A stretch of DNA of 64,000 nucleotides, from positions 186,001 through 250,000 of the forward strand of contig NZ_JBGQOJ010000002.1 of the NCBI RefSeq assembly GCF_052119585.1, given 5' to 3'. The translations under genes were made by a program, and so were the position numbers. The notes under the pieces are model-generated. The model did no database searches and was not told the origin of the DNA. It saw nothing but the letters and a program-made list of their open reading frames with translations. Positions 17,396 to 26,977 of the stretch are shown here, in pieces. Position 1 is the stretch's first letter. Each line of letters starts with the position of its first letter. Source of the stretch: JBGQOJ01 sp052119585 (GTDB lineage: Bacteria; Pseudomonadota; Alphaproteobacteria; Rhodobacterales; Rhodobacteraceae).

Positions 17396-18468
17396 CCGGC
17401 CCCGACGATACCCTGTGGACCTCGCTGCCGGTGCCCGCCATCCTGATCGCACAGGACGGCACAATCGCCGAGATCAATCCGTCGGCAGAGGGGTTTCTGA
17501 ACACCTCTGCCCGGTCTTTGCGCGGTGCGCCGGTCTGGGACAAGATCATGGTCGACGCCCCGCTAGAGGAGGCATTCGCGCGGGTTCGGTCTAATGAATC
17601 CCCCCTGTTTATCAATGATGTCGACGTCAGCAGCGGCGAGCGGGCCCCGATGGTCTGCAACCTTCAGATCGCCCCGATGCAAGACGACAGCGGTCGCGTG
17701 CTGCTGATGTTCTCGCCGCGCGAGATTGCGGGGCGTCTGGGGCGGTCACAATCGTCGAAAACCGCCGCAATGTCGGCCATCGGCATGGCGGAAATGCTGG
17801 CGCATGAAATCAAGAACCCGCTGGCAGGCATCACAGGGGCGGCGCAGTTGCTGGCGATGAACCTGAGCCAGGAAGATCAGGAAATGACCGACCTGATCGT
17901 GGGTGAAACCCGCCGCATCCTGAAGCTGCTTCAGCAGGTCGAACAGTTCGGCAACCTTTTGCCGCCGGACCGTCGCGCGGTGAATATCCACGACGTGCTG
18001 GACCGCGCCCGCAAATCTGCGCAGGTCGGGTTTGCTGCGCATATGACGATCCTCGAGGATTACGACCCGTCGCTGCCCTCGACCTTTGCCGATGCGGACC
18101 AGTTGTTGCAGGTGGTGCTGAACCTGCTGAAAAACGCGGCAGAGGCGTCGGGAAAATCCGGCGGCACGATCCGTATCCACACATTCTACGAACAATCGCT
18201 GCGGCTGCGGCGCAAGGACGGCACCGGCGGCGCGGTGCCGCTGCACGTCGAAATCATCGACGACGGCCCCGGACTGAAACCCGAGATCGCCGCCGACATC
18301 TTCGAACCCTTCGTATCGGGGCGCGAGAACGGCACGGGCCTCGGGCTTGCGCTGGTGTCTAAAATCATTGCCGACCACGAAGGCTGGATCGTGGTCGATT
18401 CCGTTCCGGGGCGCACCGTGTTCCGGATTTCCCTACCCGTGGCCCCCAAAGAGCTGGAGACGACCTGA
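17392..18468 (+). CDS. ntrB: Nitrogen regulation sensor kinase NtrB
   Basis: 358 residues from ATG 17392, which overlaps the dusB stop (ATGA). It is a cytoplasmic histidine kinase without membrane segments. A PAS domain (about 10-110) is followed by the phospho-acceptor box 'MLAHEIKNPLAGITGAAQLL', then ATPase motifs 'QVVLNLLKNAAEASG', 'DDGPGLKPEIAADIFEPF' and 'GTGLGLALVSKI'. With PII protein it phosphorylates or dephosphorylates NtrC according to nitrogen status. The stop overlaps the ntrC start by one base. Confidence 0.95.
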   Translation: MTGPDDTLWTSLPVPAILIAQDGTIAEINPSAEGFLNTSARSLRGAPVWDKIMVDAPLEEAFARVRSNESPLFINDVDVSSGERAPMVCNLQIAPMQDDSGRVLLMFSPREIAGRLGRSQSSKTAAMSAIGMAEMLAHEIKNPLAGITGAAQLLAMNLSQEDQEMTDLIVGETRRILKLLQQVEQFGNLLPPDRRAVNIHDVLDRARKSAQVGFAAHMTILEDYDPSLPSTFADADQLLQVVLNLLKNAAEASGKSGGTIRIHTFYEQSLRLRRKDGTGGAVPLHVEIIDDGPGLKPEIAADIFEPFVSGRENGTGLGLALVSKIIADHEGWIVVDSVPGRTVFRISLPVAPKELETT

Positions 18469-19832
18469 TGGACGGTACTGTCCTTGTTGCCGATGACGAC
18501 CGCACGATCCGCACCGTTCTGACGCAGGCGCTGACCCGCGCCGGCTGTAAGGTGCATGCCACGTCGTCGCTGATGACGTTGATGCGCTGGGTCGAAGAGG
18601 GCAAGGGCGATCTGGTGATTTCCGATGTCATCATGCCCGACGGAAACGGCCTGGAGGCCCTGCCAAGGATCGCGGAACTGCGTCCGGGCCTGCCGGTTAT
18701 CGTGATTTCCGCACAGAACACCATCATGACCGCCATTCAGGCCGCCGAGGCCGAGGCCTATGACTATTTGCCGAAACCGTTCGATTTGCCCGACCTGATG
18801 AAGCGGTCCGCGCGGGCACTGGAGGTCAAGCGCCGTGCGCCGGCACGCAAGACCGGCGAGGTGGAGCCGAAGGATGATCTGCCGCTGGTCGGACGCACGC
18901 CGCAGATGCAGGCGCTGTACCGTCTGGTGGCGCGCGTGATGAACACCGACCTTCCGGTGCTGATCACCGGCGAAAGCGGCACGGGGAAATCCCTGATCGC
19001 CCGCGCGATCCACGACTTTTCCGACCGCCGCAGCCTGCCTTTCGTTGTGGCAAGCGCCGGTGATCTTTCGGGCATGGATGGCCCGTCGACCGTTCTGGCG
19101 CGCGCGCGTGGCGGGTCGATCCTGTTCGACGAGGTGGGCGATCTGGATGCGGATGCGCAATCGCGGATCGTGCGGATGCTGGACGCGCTGGCCGACAACG
19201 CGCCGCGGGTGATGGCGACATCGCAGTCGGATCTGATGCGCAAGATGGAGGCGGGCAGCTTTCGCCAGGATCTGTTCTACCGGCTTGGCGGCGTCAATCT
19301 GGTGGTGCCGTCCCTGCGCGAGCGTGTCGATGACATTCCGCTGCTGGCCGATCATTTTCTGGCCCGCGCCGAGCGCGACGGCGCAACGCTGCGCCGTTTG
19401 TCTACCGAGGCGCTGGACATGGTCCGCACCTACAGTTGGCCCGGCAACGTGCGCCAGTTGGAAAATTCGATCCGCCGCCTGACGGTGACCAGTTCCGAAG
19501 AGGAAATCACCCGCGCCGAAATCGAGGCCGTTCTGGGCAATCAGCCGGCGATGGAACCGATGTCGGGCGGGGGCGAGGGTGACCGGCTTATGGCCTCGGT
19601 TGCCAAGCATTTGCGCCGGTATTTCGACTTGCACGGCGGGGTTCTGCCGCCGCGCGGGCTGTATCAACGCATCCTGCGAGAGGTGGAAACACCCCTGATC
19701 GAACAGGCGCTGGATGCGACGGGCGGCAATCAGGCGAAATGCGCCGATCTGCTGGGTATCAACCGGAATACATTGCGAAAGAAGATCACAGAGCTTGATA
19801 TTCATGTGACACGGCGCCGCAAATTGATGTAA
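18468..19832 (+). CDS. ntrC: Nitrogen response regulator NtrC lacking GAFTGA
   Basis: 454 residues. The receiver domain has its phospho-Asp in 'LVISDVIMPDG'. The AAA+ domain has Walker A 'GESGTGKS', Walker B 'SILFDEVGD' and 'SWPGNVRQLEN'. The Fis-type HTH 'NQAKCADLLGINRNTLRKKI' is at the C-terminus. The loop between Walker A and B is shortened: after 'PFVVASAGDLSGMDG' the sequence goes straight to 'STVLARARGGSILF', so the GAFTGA loop that touches sigma-54 is absent. This matches the known Rhodobacter capsulatus NtrC, which activates housekeeping-sigma promoters instead. It likely controls amt, its own operon and perhaps urease here. Confidence 0.95.
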   Translation: MDGTVLVADDDRTIRTVLTQALTRAGCKVHATSSLMTLMRWVEEGKGDLVISDVIMPDGNGLEALPRIAELRPGLPVIVISAQNTIMTAIQAAEAEAYDYLPKPFDLPDLMKRSARALEVKRRAPARKTGEVEPKDDLPLVGRTPQMQALYRLVARVMNTDLPVLITGESGTGKSLIARAIHDFSDRRSLPFVVASAGDLSGMDGPSTVLARARGGSILFDEVGDLDADAQSRIVRMLDALADNAPRVMATSQSDLMRKMEAGSFRQDLFYRLGGVNLVVPSLRERVDDIPLLADHFLARAERDGATLRRLSTEALDMVRTYSWPGNVRQLENSIRRLTVTSSEEEITRAEIEAVLGNQPAMEPMSGGGEGDRLMASVAKHLRRYFDLHGGVLPPRGLYQRILREVETPLIEQALDATGGNQAKCADLLGINRNTLRKKITELDIHVTRRRKLM

Positions 19833-19944
19833 AAGAACAACAGAACCGTGGCCTATTCGCCGCAGGGGTGTTTTTCGGACACACAATGTTGGGGGCCGTC
19901 ATTCAGGTGGCACAATTACAAGGATCAGCGCCGGGATCGATGCG

Positions 19945-22206
19945 GTGCGTATGACAGCGCGCAGTGCGACTTGGGAAAAGCTGAGCCGCCTCAGGCGGAT
20001 ACGGCGCGTTCAGAACGCGACGACCCTTGGTGTCGTGCTGCTGGGGCCGGTTCTGACCATTGCCACATTCCTGATTCTGGGCCCGCTTGGGCAGGGGTCG
20101 GCCTCGATCGGGTTGCGTCTGATTCTGCTGGCCGACCTTGTCTATGTTCTGGTTGTGGCCGCCCTTGTCCTGCAACGTGTGGCACAAATGATCGCGGCGC
20201 GGCGTGCGCAATCGGCTGGCTCTCGCCTGCACTTGCGGTTGACCGGCGTTTTCGCGCTGATCGCGCTGATCCCGACTGTTCTGGTGGCGATTTTCTCGGT
20301 TCTGACGATCAATGTCGGCCTTGAGGGCTGGTTTTCCGACCGTGTGCGTCAGGTGGTCGGCAATTCCCTTGCCGCCGCCGAGGCCTATAGCGAAGAGCAC
20401 CGCAGCGACCTGCGGCAGGATGCGGTCGCCCTGGCCGCCTATCTGAACATTGCGAAACAGACGACGTTTTTCATCGCGGACGGTGATCTGCGGGACGTGT
20501 TGACGCAGGGCCAGTCCCTGGTCCAGCGCGGCCTGAGAGAGGCCTATGTGATCGACGGAGCGGGCGATATCCGGTCGCGCGGTGAGCGGTCCTACCTATT
20601 CAATTTCGAAAAACCGTCGGGCGAAAACCTGAAAAAAGCCACCGACGAGGGTATCGTCATCATAGAGGACGGCGCAAACAACGAATTCCGCGCGCTGGTG
20701 CCGCTGGAGGCTTACGAGGACCGGTTCCTTTACGTTTCGCGCAATGTTGACGGAAAGATCCTTAGCCTGCTGGACGATACGCAGGAAACCGTCCGCCTGT
20801 ATCAGCAACTTGAACAGGATCGCGGGCGGCTGTTGTTCGAATTCGGGCTTTTGTATCTGGGGTTTGCGGTGATCCTGATCCTTGCCGCGATCTTTCTCGG
20901 GCTCTGGTTCGCCGAACGTCTGGCGCGGCCTGTTGGGCGGTTGGCGGGGGCGGCGCAACGGGTTGGAACCGGGGATCTTGACGTGCGCGTTCTTGAAGAA
21001 AAAGGCGACGATGAAATCGCCATGCTGGGCCGGTATTTCAACCAGATGACGCGCCAGTTGAAGGGCCAGCGCGAAACCCTGCTGGACAATACCCGCCAGA
21101 TCGAGGCCCGCCGCCGGCTGTTTGATTCTGTGCTGTCATCGATCACATCCGGCGTTGTGGGGCTGGATTCAAAGGGCCGGGTGGAATTCGTGAACCGCTC
21201 TGCCGAGCGGTTGCTGGCGCTGCCGGGCGATCCCGATATGGCGCAGCCCATCGGTGTCGCGGTGCCGGAGTTCGGCCCGTTGTTCGACCGCTTGCGCGAC
21301 AACAAGACAGAGGTGGCGCAGGAAGAGGTCAAGCTGATCCGCGGTGGCAAGCTGGAAAACCTTTTGGTCCGCATGGCAACGCGCCGCAATGACGCGGGCA
21401 AGCGCGAGGGCTATGTGGTTGCCTTTGACGACGTCACCGATCTGGTGACCGCGCAGCGCACGGCCGCATGGGGTGACGTGGCCCGGCGCATCGCGCACGA
21501 GATCAAGAACCCGTTGACGCCGATTCAGCTGTCGGCAGAACGTCTGCGCCGCAAGCTGGCACCCGTTGTGGGCGATCAGGCGGAAACGCTGGAACAGTAT
21601 ACCGGCGTAATCATACGCCAAACCAATGACTTGCGGCGCATTGTTGATGAGTTTTCCAAGTTCGCGCGGATGCCGGAACCTGAACGCCGCGTGCATGACA
21701 TTGCAAAACTGGCCCGCGACGCCGCATTGTTGCAAGATAGCGCGATGGAGGGGGTGATTTTTAGAACGGACATCCCCAAAGATCCGGTCATGGCAGAAAT
21801 CGACGCGACTATGATCTCTCAAGCGTTGACGAACCTGATTAAGAACGCAAGGGAAGCCATTGAAAGTTTTGAGGAAAAAGGCGTTTCTGATGGCTATAAG
21901 GGCGAGGTGAGGATGCAGATGCGGGCGGATGCGCAGGACATCAGCATCGACATTTCCGACAATGGCATCGGCCTGCCCGAAGACCGGGCGCGGCTGTTCG
22001 AGCCCTATGTCACGACACGTGAAAAGGGCACCGGCCTTGGCCTGCCGATCGTCAAGAAGATCATCGAAGAACATGGCGGCACGTTGATCCTGACGGACGC
22101 CGAAGATTTCAGCGGCACAGGGCACAGGGGCGCACGGGCCGAAATCCGGCTTCCTCTGGTGCCATCCGCCGCATTACCGAAACACGCTGTAAAGACGACT
22201 GTATAA
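19945..22206 (+). CDS. ntrY: Membrane sensor kinase NtrY
   Basis: 753 residues. The N-terminal membrane segments are at about 25-50, 55-75 and 95-115, with a further one at about 290-315. A periplasmic sensor region lies between the last two. HAMP follows ('RLARPVGRLAGAAQRVGTGD'), then PAS (about 390-490), the H-box 'VARRIAHEIKNPLTPIQLSAERL', and ATPase motifs 'QALTNLIKNAREAIE', 'DNGIGLPEDRARLFEPY' and 'GTGLGLPIVKKI'. It is the cognate kinase of NtrX, next gene. In related bacteria NtrYX responds to redox or nitrogen oxides and affects the cell envelope and respiration. Confidence 0.94.
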   Translation: MRMTARSATWEKLSRLRRIRRVQNATTLGVVLLGPVLTIATFLILGPLGQGSASIGLRLILLADLVYVLVVAALVLQRVAQMIAARRAQSAGSRLHLRLTGVFALIALIPTVLVAIFSVLTINVGLEGWFSDRVRQVVGNSLAAAEAYSEEHRSDLRQDAVALAAYLNIAKQTTFFIADGDLRDVLTQGQSLVQRGLREAYVIDGAGDIRSRGERSYLFNFEKPSGENLKKATDEGIVIIEDGANNEFRALVPLEAYEDRFLYVSRNVDGKILSLLDDTQETVRLYQQLEQDRGRLLFEFGLLYLGFAVILILAAIFLGLWFAERLARPVGRLAGAAQRVGTGDLDVRVLEEKGDDEIAMLGRYFNQMTRQLKGQRETLLDNTRQIEARRRLFDSVLSSITSGVVGLDSKGRVEFVNRSAERLLALPGDPDMAQPIGVAVPEFGPLFDRLRDNKTEVAQEEVKLIRGGKLENLLVRMATRRNDAGKREGYVVAFDDVTDLVTAQRTAAWGDVARRIAHEIKNPLTPIQLSAERLRRKLAPVVGDQAETLEQYTGVIIRQTNDLRRIVDEFSKFARMPEPERRVHDIAKLARDAALLQDSAMEGVIFRTDIPKDPVMAEIDATMISQALTNLIKNAREAIESFEEKGVSDGYKGEVRMQMRADAQDISIDISDNGIGLPEDRARLFEPYVTTREKGTGLGLPIVKKIIEEHGGTLILTDAEDFSGTGHRGARAEIRLPLVPSAALPKHAVKTTV

Positions 22207-22218
22207 GGGACACATGCA

Positions 22219-23631
22219 ATGGGCGACATTTTGATTGTGGACGACGAACGGGACATCCGCGAACTGGTATCCGACATCCTGAAGGACGAGGGCTATACCA
22301 CGCGGCTTGCTGCCAATTCCGACGAATGCATGGCCCAGATCAACGCCGAGGCGCCGTCGTTGATGATCCTCGATATCTGGTTGAAGGACAGTCAGATGGA
22401 CGGCATCGACATCCTGAAGGCCGTGAAACGCGACAACCCCGGCATCCCGATTGTTATCATCTCGGGGCATGGCAATATCGAGATCGCCGTCGCCGCGATC
22501 AAACAGGGGGCCTATGACTTTATCGAAAAGCCGTTCAACATCGACCAGTTGATGGTGGTCATCGGACGCGCGATGGAAACGTCCCGCCTGCGGCGCGAAA
22601 ACAGCGAACTGCGGCGCCGCGACACGACAACAGCCGAGATGATAGGATCAAGTTCGTCGTTCAAGCTGTTGAAATCGCAACTGGATAAAGTCACAAAATC
22701 GAATGGCCGCGTGATGTTGACCGGCCCTGCGGGCGTGGGCAAAGAGGTGGCCGCGCGATACATCCACACGCAATCCGGGCGCGCCGGTGCGCCGTTCGTC
22801 ACCATCAACTGCGCCTCGATCGAACCGGACCGGATGGAAGACGTCCTGTTCGGGCGCGACACCAAGGAACGCGGGGTCGAGCAGGGCCTGCTGGATCAGG
22901 CCAACGGCGGCGTTCTGTATTTCGACGAGGTGGCGGATATGCCCCTTGGAACCCAGTCGAAAATTCTTCGGGTGCTGGTTGACCAACAGTTCCAGCGTGT
23001 CGGCGGCACCGACAAGGTGCGCGTCGACCTGCGCGTCGTGTCCAGCACGAACCGCGATCTGGAGGCGGGGATAAAGGCGGGCACCTTCCGGCAAGAACTG
23101 TATCACCGCCTGAACGTCGTGCCGATCGCGGTGCCCTCGCTGGAAGAGCGGCGCGAGGACATCCCCGAACTTGCCCGCCACTTTATCGCGGAATTGCACA
23201 AATCGCAGGGACTTCCTGCGCGCGACCTGAGCGACGAGGCCGAAGCGCTGTTGCAGACGATGCTGTGGCCCGGCAACGTGCGGCAGTTGAAAAACGTAAT
23301 CGAGCGGGTGCTGATTCTGGGGTCCGGTGACGGCCCGATCGAGGCGCGGGAACTTCCCGCGAACGAAGAGATCAGCGCCGAAGACGGGCGCGTTGTGCTG
23401 TCGGGCGGTCTGGCGACCTTGCCGCTGCGCGAGGCGCGCGAGTTGTTCGAGCGCGAGTATCTGCTGACCCAGATCAACCGCTTCGGCGGCAATATCAGCC
23501 GCACGGCGACCTTTGTCGGAATGGAACGCAGCGCATTGCACCGCAAGCTGAAATCGCTGAACGTGGTCACCTCCAGCAAGGCGGGGTCGCGCGTGGCCTA
23601 TATCGACGAAGACGAAGAGACCGCAGACTGA
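22219..23631 (+). CDS. ntrX: Response regulator NtrX
   Basis: 470 residues. The receiver phospho-Asp is in 'LMILDIWLKDSQMDG'. The AAA+ domain has Walker A 'GPAGVGKE', Walker B 'VLYFDEVADMP' and 'LWPGNVRQLKN'. The C-terminal HTH is 'NISRTATFVGMERSALHRKL'. As in NtrC here, the GAFTGA loop is missing: 'DVLFGRDTKERGVEQGLLDQ' stands where 'ELFGHEKGAFTGA' would be. It follows ntrY by 12 bp. Confidence 0.94.
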   Translation: MGDILIVDDERDIRELVSDILKDEGYTTRLAANSDECMAQINAEAPSLMILDIWLKDSQMDGIDILKAVKRDNPGIPIVIISGHGNIEIAVAAIKQGAYDFIEKPFNIDQLMVVIGRAMETSRLRRENSELRRRDTTTAEMIGSSSSFKLLKSQLDKVTKSNGRVMLTGPAGVGKEVAARYIHTQSGRAGAPFVTINCASIEPDRMEDVLFGRDTKERGVEQGLLDQANGGVLYFDEVADMPLGTQSKILRVLVDQQFQRVGGTDKVRVDLRVVSSTNRDLEAGIKAGTFRQELYHRLNVVPIAVPSLEERREDIPELARHFIAELHKSQGLPARDLSDEAEALLQTMLWPGNVRQLKNVIERVLILGSGDGPIEARELPANEEISAEDGRVVLSGGLATLPLREARELFEREYLLTQINRFGGNISRTATFVGMERSALHRKLKSLNVVTSSKAGSRVAYIDEDEETAD

Positions 23632-23703
23632 CCGCTTACAGATGATTGATTCCCGCGGCTGGCTCTGGCATGCCTCGGGCTGGCGTTGAGTTAAGGACGG
23701 ACC

Positions 23704-25080
23704 ATGAAAGTTATCATTTGCGGCGCAGGGCAGGTCGGGTGGCAGATTGCACGTCACCTGTCGGGGGAAAAGAACGACGTAACGGTCGTGGACAACAACC
23801 CAGAACTGGTCCGCCGCGCGACCGATACGCTTGACGTGCAGGGCATCGCGGGTTTTGCCAGCTATCCCGACATTCTGGAACGCGCCGGTGCGCGCGACGC
23901 GGATATGATCATTGCCGCGACCCATTCGGACGAGGTGAACATGGTGACCTGTCAGGTCGCGCACTCTGTCTTTGCGATCCCGCGCAAAATCGCGCGGCTG
24001 CGGTCGCAGTCCTATCTTGATGCGATCTACTCCGATCTGTACCGCCGCGATCACATGCCCATCGACGTGGTGATCAGCCCCGAACGTGAAGTGGCAGAGG
24101 CCGCGTTGCAACGGCTTGCCGCCCCTGCGGCCTTCGACACGGAAAGCTTCCTGAACAAGCAGGCGCAATTGCTGGGCATCGCCCTTGCCGCCGATTGTCC
24201 GGTTCTGGACACGCCGTTGCGCCAGTTGACCGACCTGTTTTCAACGCTGCGGGCCATCGTTGTAGGCATCCGCCGCAAGGGGCGCCTGTTTGCGCCGGAA
24301 CCCGGCGACCAGCTGTTCAAGGGTGACCAGATCTATGTATTTGTTCACAACGAGGACGTGGACCGTACGCTGGATATTTTCGGCAAGCCGAACAAGAAAC
24401 AGGAACGCGTGGTGATCATCGGCGGCGGCAACGTCGGTCTTGCGGTGGCGATGGCGCTGGAGGCGCGTGTAGACCGGATCCGGGCCAAGGTGATTGAGAA
24501 GAACCGCGGTTCTGCCGAACGGGCGGCGGAACTTCTGGAACGCACGATCGTGCTGAACGGCGACGGTCTGGACGCGGCCCTTCTGGCCGAGGCGAATATC
24601 GACCGTGCCGATGCGGTGCTTGCGGTGACCGACGACGACAAGACCAACCTTCTGGTATCGGTCCGCGCCAAGGCGCTTGGCTGTCCGATGGCGATCTGTC
24701 TGGTGAACGACCCGACGATGGTCTCGTTGATGGGGCCGCTGGATATCGACGCGTATATCAACCCGCGCGCCACCACGGTCAGCAGCATCCTGCGCCACAT
24801 CCGCCATGGCCGCGTGCGCGCCGTCTATTCCATTGGCGACGCAGAGGCCGAGGTGATCGAGGCGCAGGTGCTGTCGACCTCGCCGATCTCGGGCCAGTTG
24901 ATCCGCGATATCGGCTTTCCCGAGGGGGTTCTGGTCGGCGCGGTGATGAAGAACGGCAAGGTCATAAAACCCGAGGGCGGCACCCGCATCGACGAGGGCG
25001 ATGTGGTCGCGCTTTTCTCTATGGCGGCGGATGTGCCCGAGGTGGAGCGCCTGTTGCAGGTCTCTATCGACTTTTTCTAG
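23704..25080 (+). CDS. trkA: Potassium uptake regulatory subunit TrkA
   Basis: 458 residues, a cytoplasmic nucleotide-binding regulator of the Trk channel. It has two RCK_N Rossmann domains with 'GAGQVGWQIARHL' near residue 7 and 'GGGNVGLAVAMAL' near residue 240, each followed by an RCK_C domain. Two base pairs separate its stop from the trkH start. It sits between ntrX and trkH, a normal order in the group. Confidence 0.95.
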   Translation: MKVIICGAGQVGWQIARHLSGEKNDVTVVDNNPELVRRATDTLDVQGIAGFASYPDILERAGARDADMIIAATHSDEVNMVTCQVAHSVFAIPRKIARLRSQSYLDAIYSDLYRRDHMPIDVVISPEREVAEAALQRLAAPAAFDTESFLNKQAQLLGIALAADCPVLDTPLRQLTDLFSTLRAIVVGIRRKGRLFAPEPGDQLFKGDQIYVFVHNEDVDRTLDIFGKPNKKQERVVIIGGGNVGLAVAMALEARVDRIRAKVIEKNRGSAERAAELLERTIVLNGDGLDAALLAEANIDRADAVLAVTDDDKTNLLVSVRAKALGCPMAICLVNDPTMVSLMGPLDIDAYINPRATTVSSILRHIRHGRVRAVYSIGDAEAEVIEAQVLSTSPISGQLIRDIGFPEGVLVGAVMKNGKVIKPEGGTRIDEGDVVALFSMAADVPEVERLLQVSIDFF

Positions 25081-25082
25081 CC

Positions 25083-26603
25083 ATGATCGCCCGTATTCTC
25101 GCCCTGCCGTTTATCGTGATCCTGATGGGGATCGGTGCTGCGGCAATGATTGTGCCCGCGCTTCAGGCTGCGGCAGTGCAGGATTTCTATGTGGCGCGGG
25201 TGTTTCTGTACGGGGCGGTGCTGTTTTTGATGCTGACCTCGCTGATCGGTATCGCCACCGCGAACTATGCCCCCAAGAACCTGGCCCGCAGCCATTTGCT
25301 GGCGCTTGTCGCGGCCTTTGCGGCCTTGCCTTTGATGCTGGCCGTGCCGTTCCACGAGGCCGTTCGCAATACGTCCTTTCTGAATTCCTACTTCGAAATG
25401 GTGTCGTCGATGACGACGACGGGGGCAACCCTGTTCGACGATCCCACGCGGCTTCCGGGTGCGGTGCATCTGTGGCGCGCCCTTGTCGGCTGGATGGGCG
25501 GGTTTCTGGTCTGGGTCACGGCTGTGGCGGTTCTTGCGCCGATGAACCTTGGCGGATTCGAGGTGACATCGCCCACGGCACTTGGCCGCAGCACAGAACG
25601 GTTCAGCCAGATCAGCCAGGTCGCCGCCACGCCCGAGCGCCTGACACGCTACGCCGCCCAACTGTTCCCGATCTATTCCGCGCTGACCCTGATCCTGTGG
25701 GTGCTTCTGCTGTTGGCGGGGGATGTTCCGCTGGTTGCGGTCTGCCACGCCATGGCGACGCTGTCGACCAGTGGCATCTCGCCGGTGGGCGGGCTGTCGG
25801 GGGCCAAGAGCGGCCCATTGGGCGAGCTTGCCGTCTTTGCCTTCCTGTTCTTCGCCATTTCGCGGCGAACCTTCACCAAGGATTTCCAGTCAGAGGCAGA
25901 GCACGGCCTGCTGAGCGACCGCGAATTCCGCATGGGGCTGATCTGCGTCATCGTCGTGCCGCTTTTTCTGTTCCTGCGCCACTGGGTCGGCGCCGTCGAA
26001 GTGGACAGGATACAGGATTTCGGTGCCGCCCTGCGCGCCCTTTGGGGCGGGGTCTTTACCGTGCTGTCGTTCCTGACCACCACGGGCTTTGCCAGCGTCG
26101 ACTGGACCGAGGCACGGTCATGGTCCGGCCTGCAAACGCCGGGACTGTTGTTGATGGGGCTTGCACTGACCGGCGGCGGGGTGGCGACAACGGCAGGCGG
26201 GGTCAAGCTGTTGCGGGTCTACGCGCTTTACATGCACGGCAGCCGCGAGATCGAAAGGCTGGTTCACCCGCATTCCGTCGGCGGATCGGGTGCCTATGCC
26301 CGCCGTATCCGGCGCGAGGGGGCCTATATCGCCTGGATCTTCTTTATGCTGTTCGCGCTGTCGATCACGGTGGTGATGCTGGCCCTGTCACTGACCGGCG
26401 AAAACCTGGAGACAGCCATGGTCCTGTCTGTCGCCTCCCTGTCCACAACCGGACCCGTGGCCGCAGTGGCGACGTCCACGCCGATCTCTTATGCCGCCCT
26501 GAGCGAGGCCGCAAAGCTGATCCTCGCGGCCGCGATGGTGCTTGGGCGGCTGGAAACCTTGGCCATCATAGCGCTTTTGAACCCCGATTTCTGGCGTGCA
26601 TAA
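25083..26603 (+). CDS. trkH: Potassium transporter TrkH
   Basis: 506 residues, an integral membrane K+ channel-like transporter gated by TrkA. It has four repeated M1-P-M2 units with selectivity-filter regions such as 'MTTTGATLF', 'LSTSGISPVGG', 'LTTTGFASVDW' and 'LSTTGPVAAV'. It starts 2 bp after trkA. Ends 136 bp before hfq. Confidence 0.95.
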   Translation: MIARILALPFIVILMGIGAAAMIVPALQAAAVQDFYVARVFLYGAVLFLMLTSLIGIATANYAPKNLARSHLLALVAAFAALPLMLAVPFHEAVRNTSFLNSYFEMVSSMTTTGATLFDDPTRLPGAVHLWRALVGWMGGFLVWVTAVAVLAPMNLGGFEVTSPTALGRSTERFSQISQVAATPERLTRYAAQLFPIYSALTLILWVLLLLAGDVPLVAVCHAMATLSTSGISPVGGLSGAKSGPLGELAVFAFLFFAISRRTFTKDFQSEAEHGLLSDREFRMGLICVIVVPLFLFLRHWVGAVEVDRIQDFGAALRALWGGVFTVLSFLTTTGFASVDWTEARSWSGLQTPGLLLMGLALTGGGVATTAGGVKLLRVYALYMHGSREIERLVHPHSVGGSGAYARRIRREGAYIAWIFFMLFALSITVVMLALSLTGENLETAMVLSVASLSTTGPVAAVATSTPISYAALSEAAKLILAAAMVLGRLETLAIIALLNPDFWRA

Positions 26604-26698
26604 TGCCGCATCTGCGAAAAATGCCGCAAGCCCGCTGTTTTTAGGGCTGGAAACTCCTCTGGTGCCACGACATACTCGGTAACAATGTCAATAAAACC

Positions 26699-26714
26699 GC
26701 AGCCGAGGGGCTGC
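26699..26714 (+). other. Hairpin in the hfq leader
   Basis: GCAGCC-GAGG-GGCTGC (26699-26714) forms a 6-bp GC-rich hairpin 26 bases before the hfq ATG; the ribosome site AGGAAA lies after it. No T-run follows. It could be a leader structure or the base of a trkH terminator. Confidence 0.35.
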
Positions 26715-26739
26715 ACGAGACTAAAAAGGCTAGGAAACA

Positions 26740-26973
26740 ATGGCTGCTGATAAACAAAACCTGCAAGATGCTTTTCTGAACCACGTTCGCAAGATCAAGG
26801 TTCCCGTGACGATTTTCCTTATAAACGGTGTAAAGCTTCAGGGTGTGATCACCTGGTTTGATAATTTTTGCGTTCTGCTGCGCCGCGACGGTCAATCGCA
26901 ACTTGTGTATAAACATGCGATTTCAACCATCATGCCGGGCCAGCCGATCAGCCTTTATGATGGCGAAGAATAA
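26740..26973 (+). CDS. hfq: RNA chaperone Hfq
   Basis: 77 residues, the small alphaproteobacterial form. Sm1 is present ('DAFLNHVRKIKVPVTIFLINGVKLQGVI') and Sm2 is 'YKHAISTIMP', with 'KQNLQDAFLN' at the N-terminus. It forms a hexamer that pairs small RNAs with mRNAs. It is followed by hflX 4 bp downstream, the usual pair. Two candidate small RNAs in this window could be its clients. Confidence 0.97.
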   Translation: MAADKQNLQDAFLNHVRKIKVPVTIFLINGVKLQGVITWFDNFCVLLRRDGQSQLVYKHAISTIMPGQPISLYDGEE

Positions 26974-26977
26974 ATAG

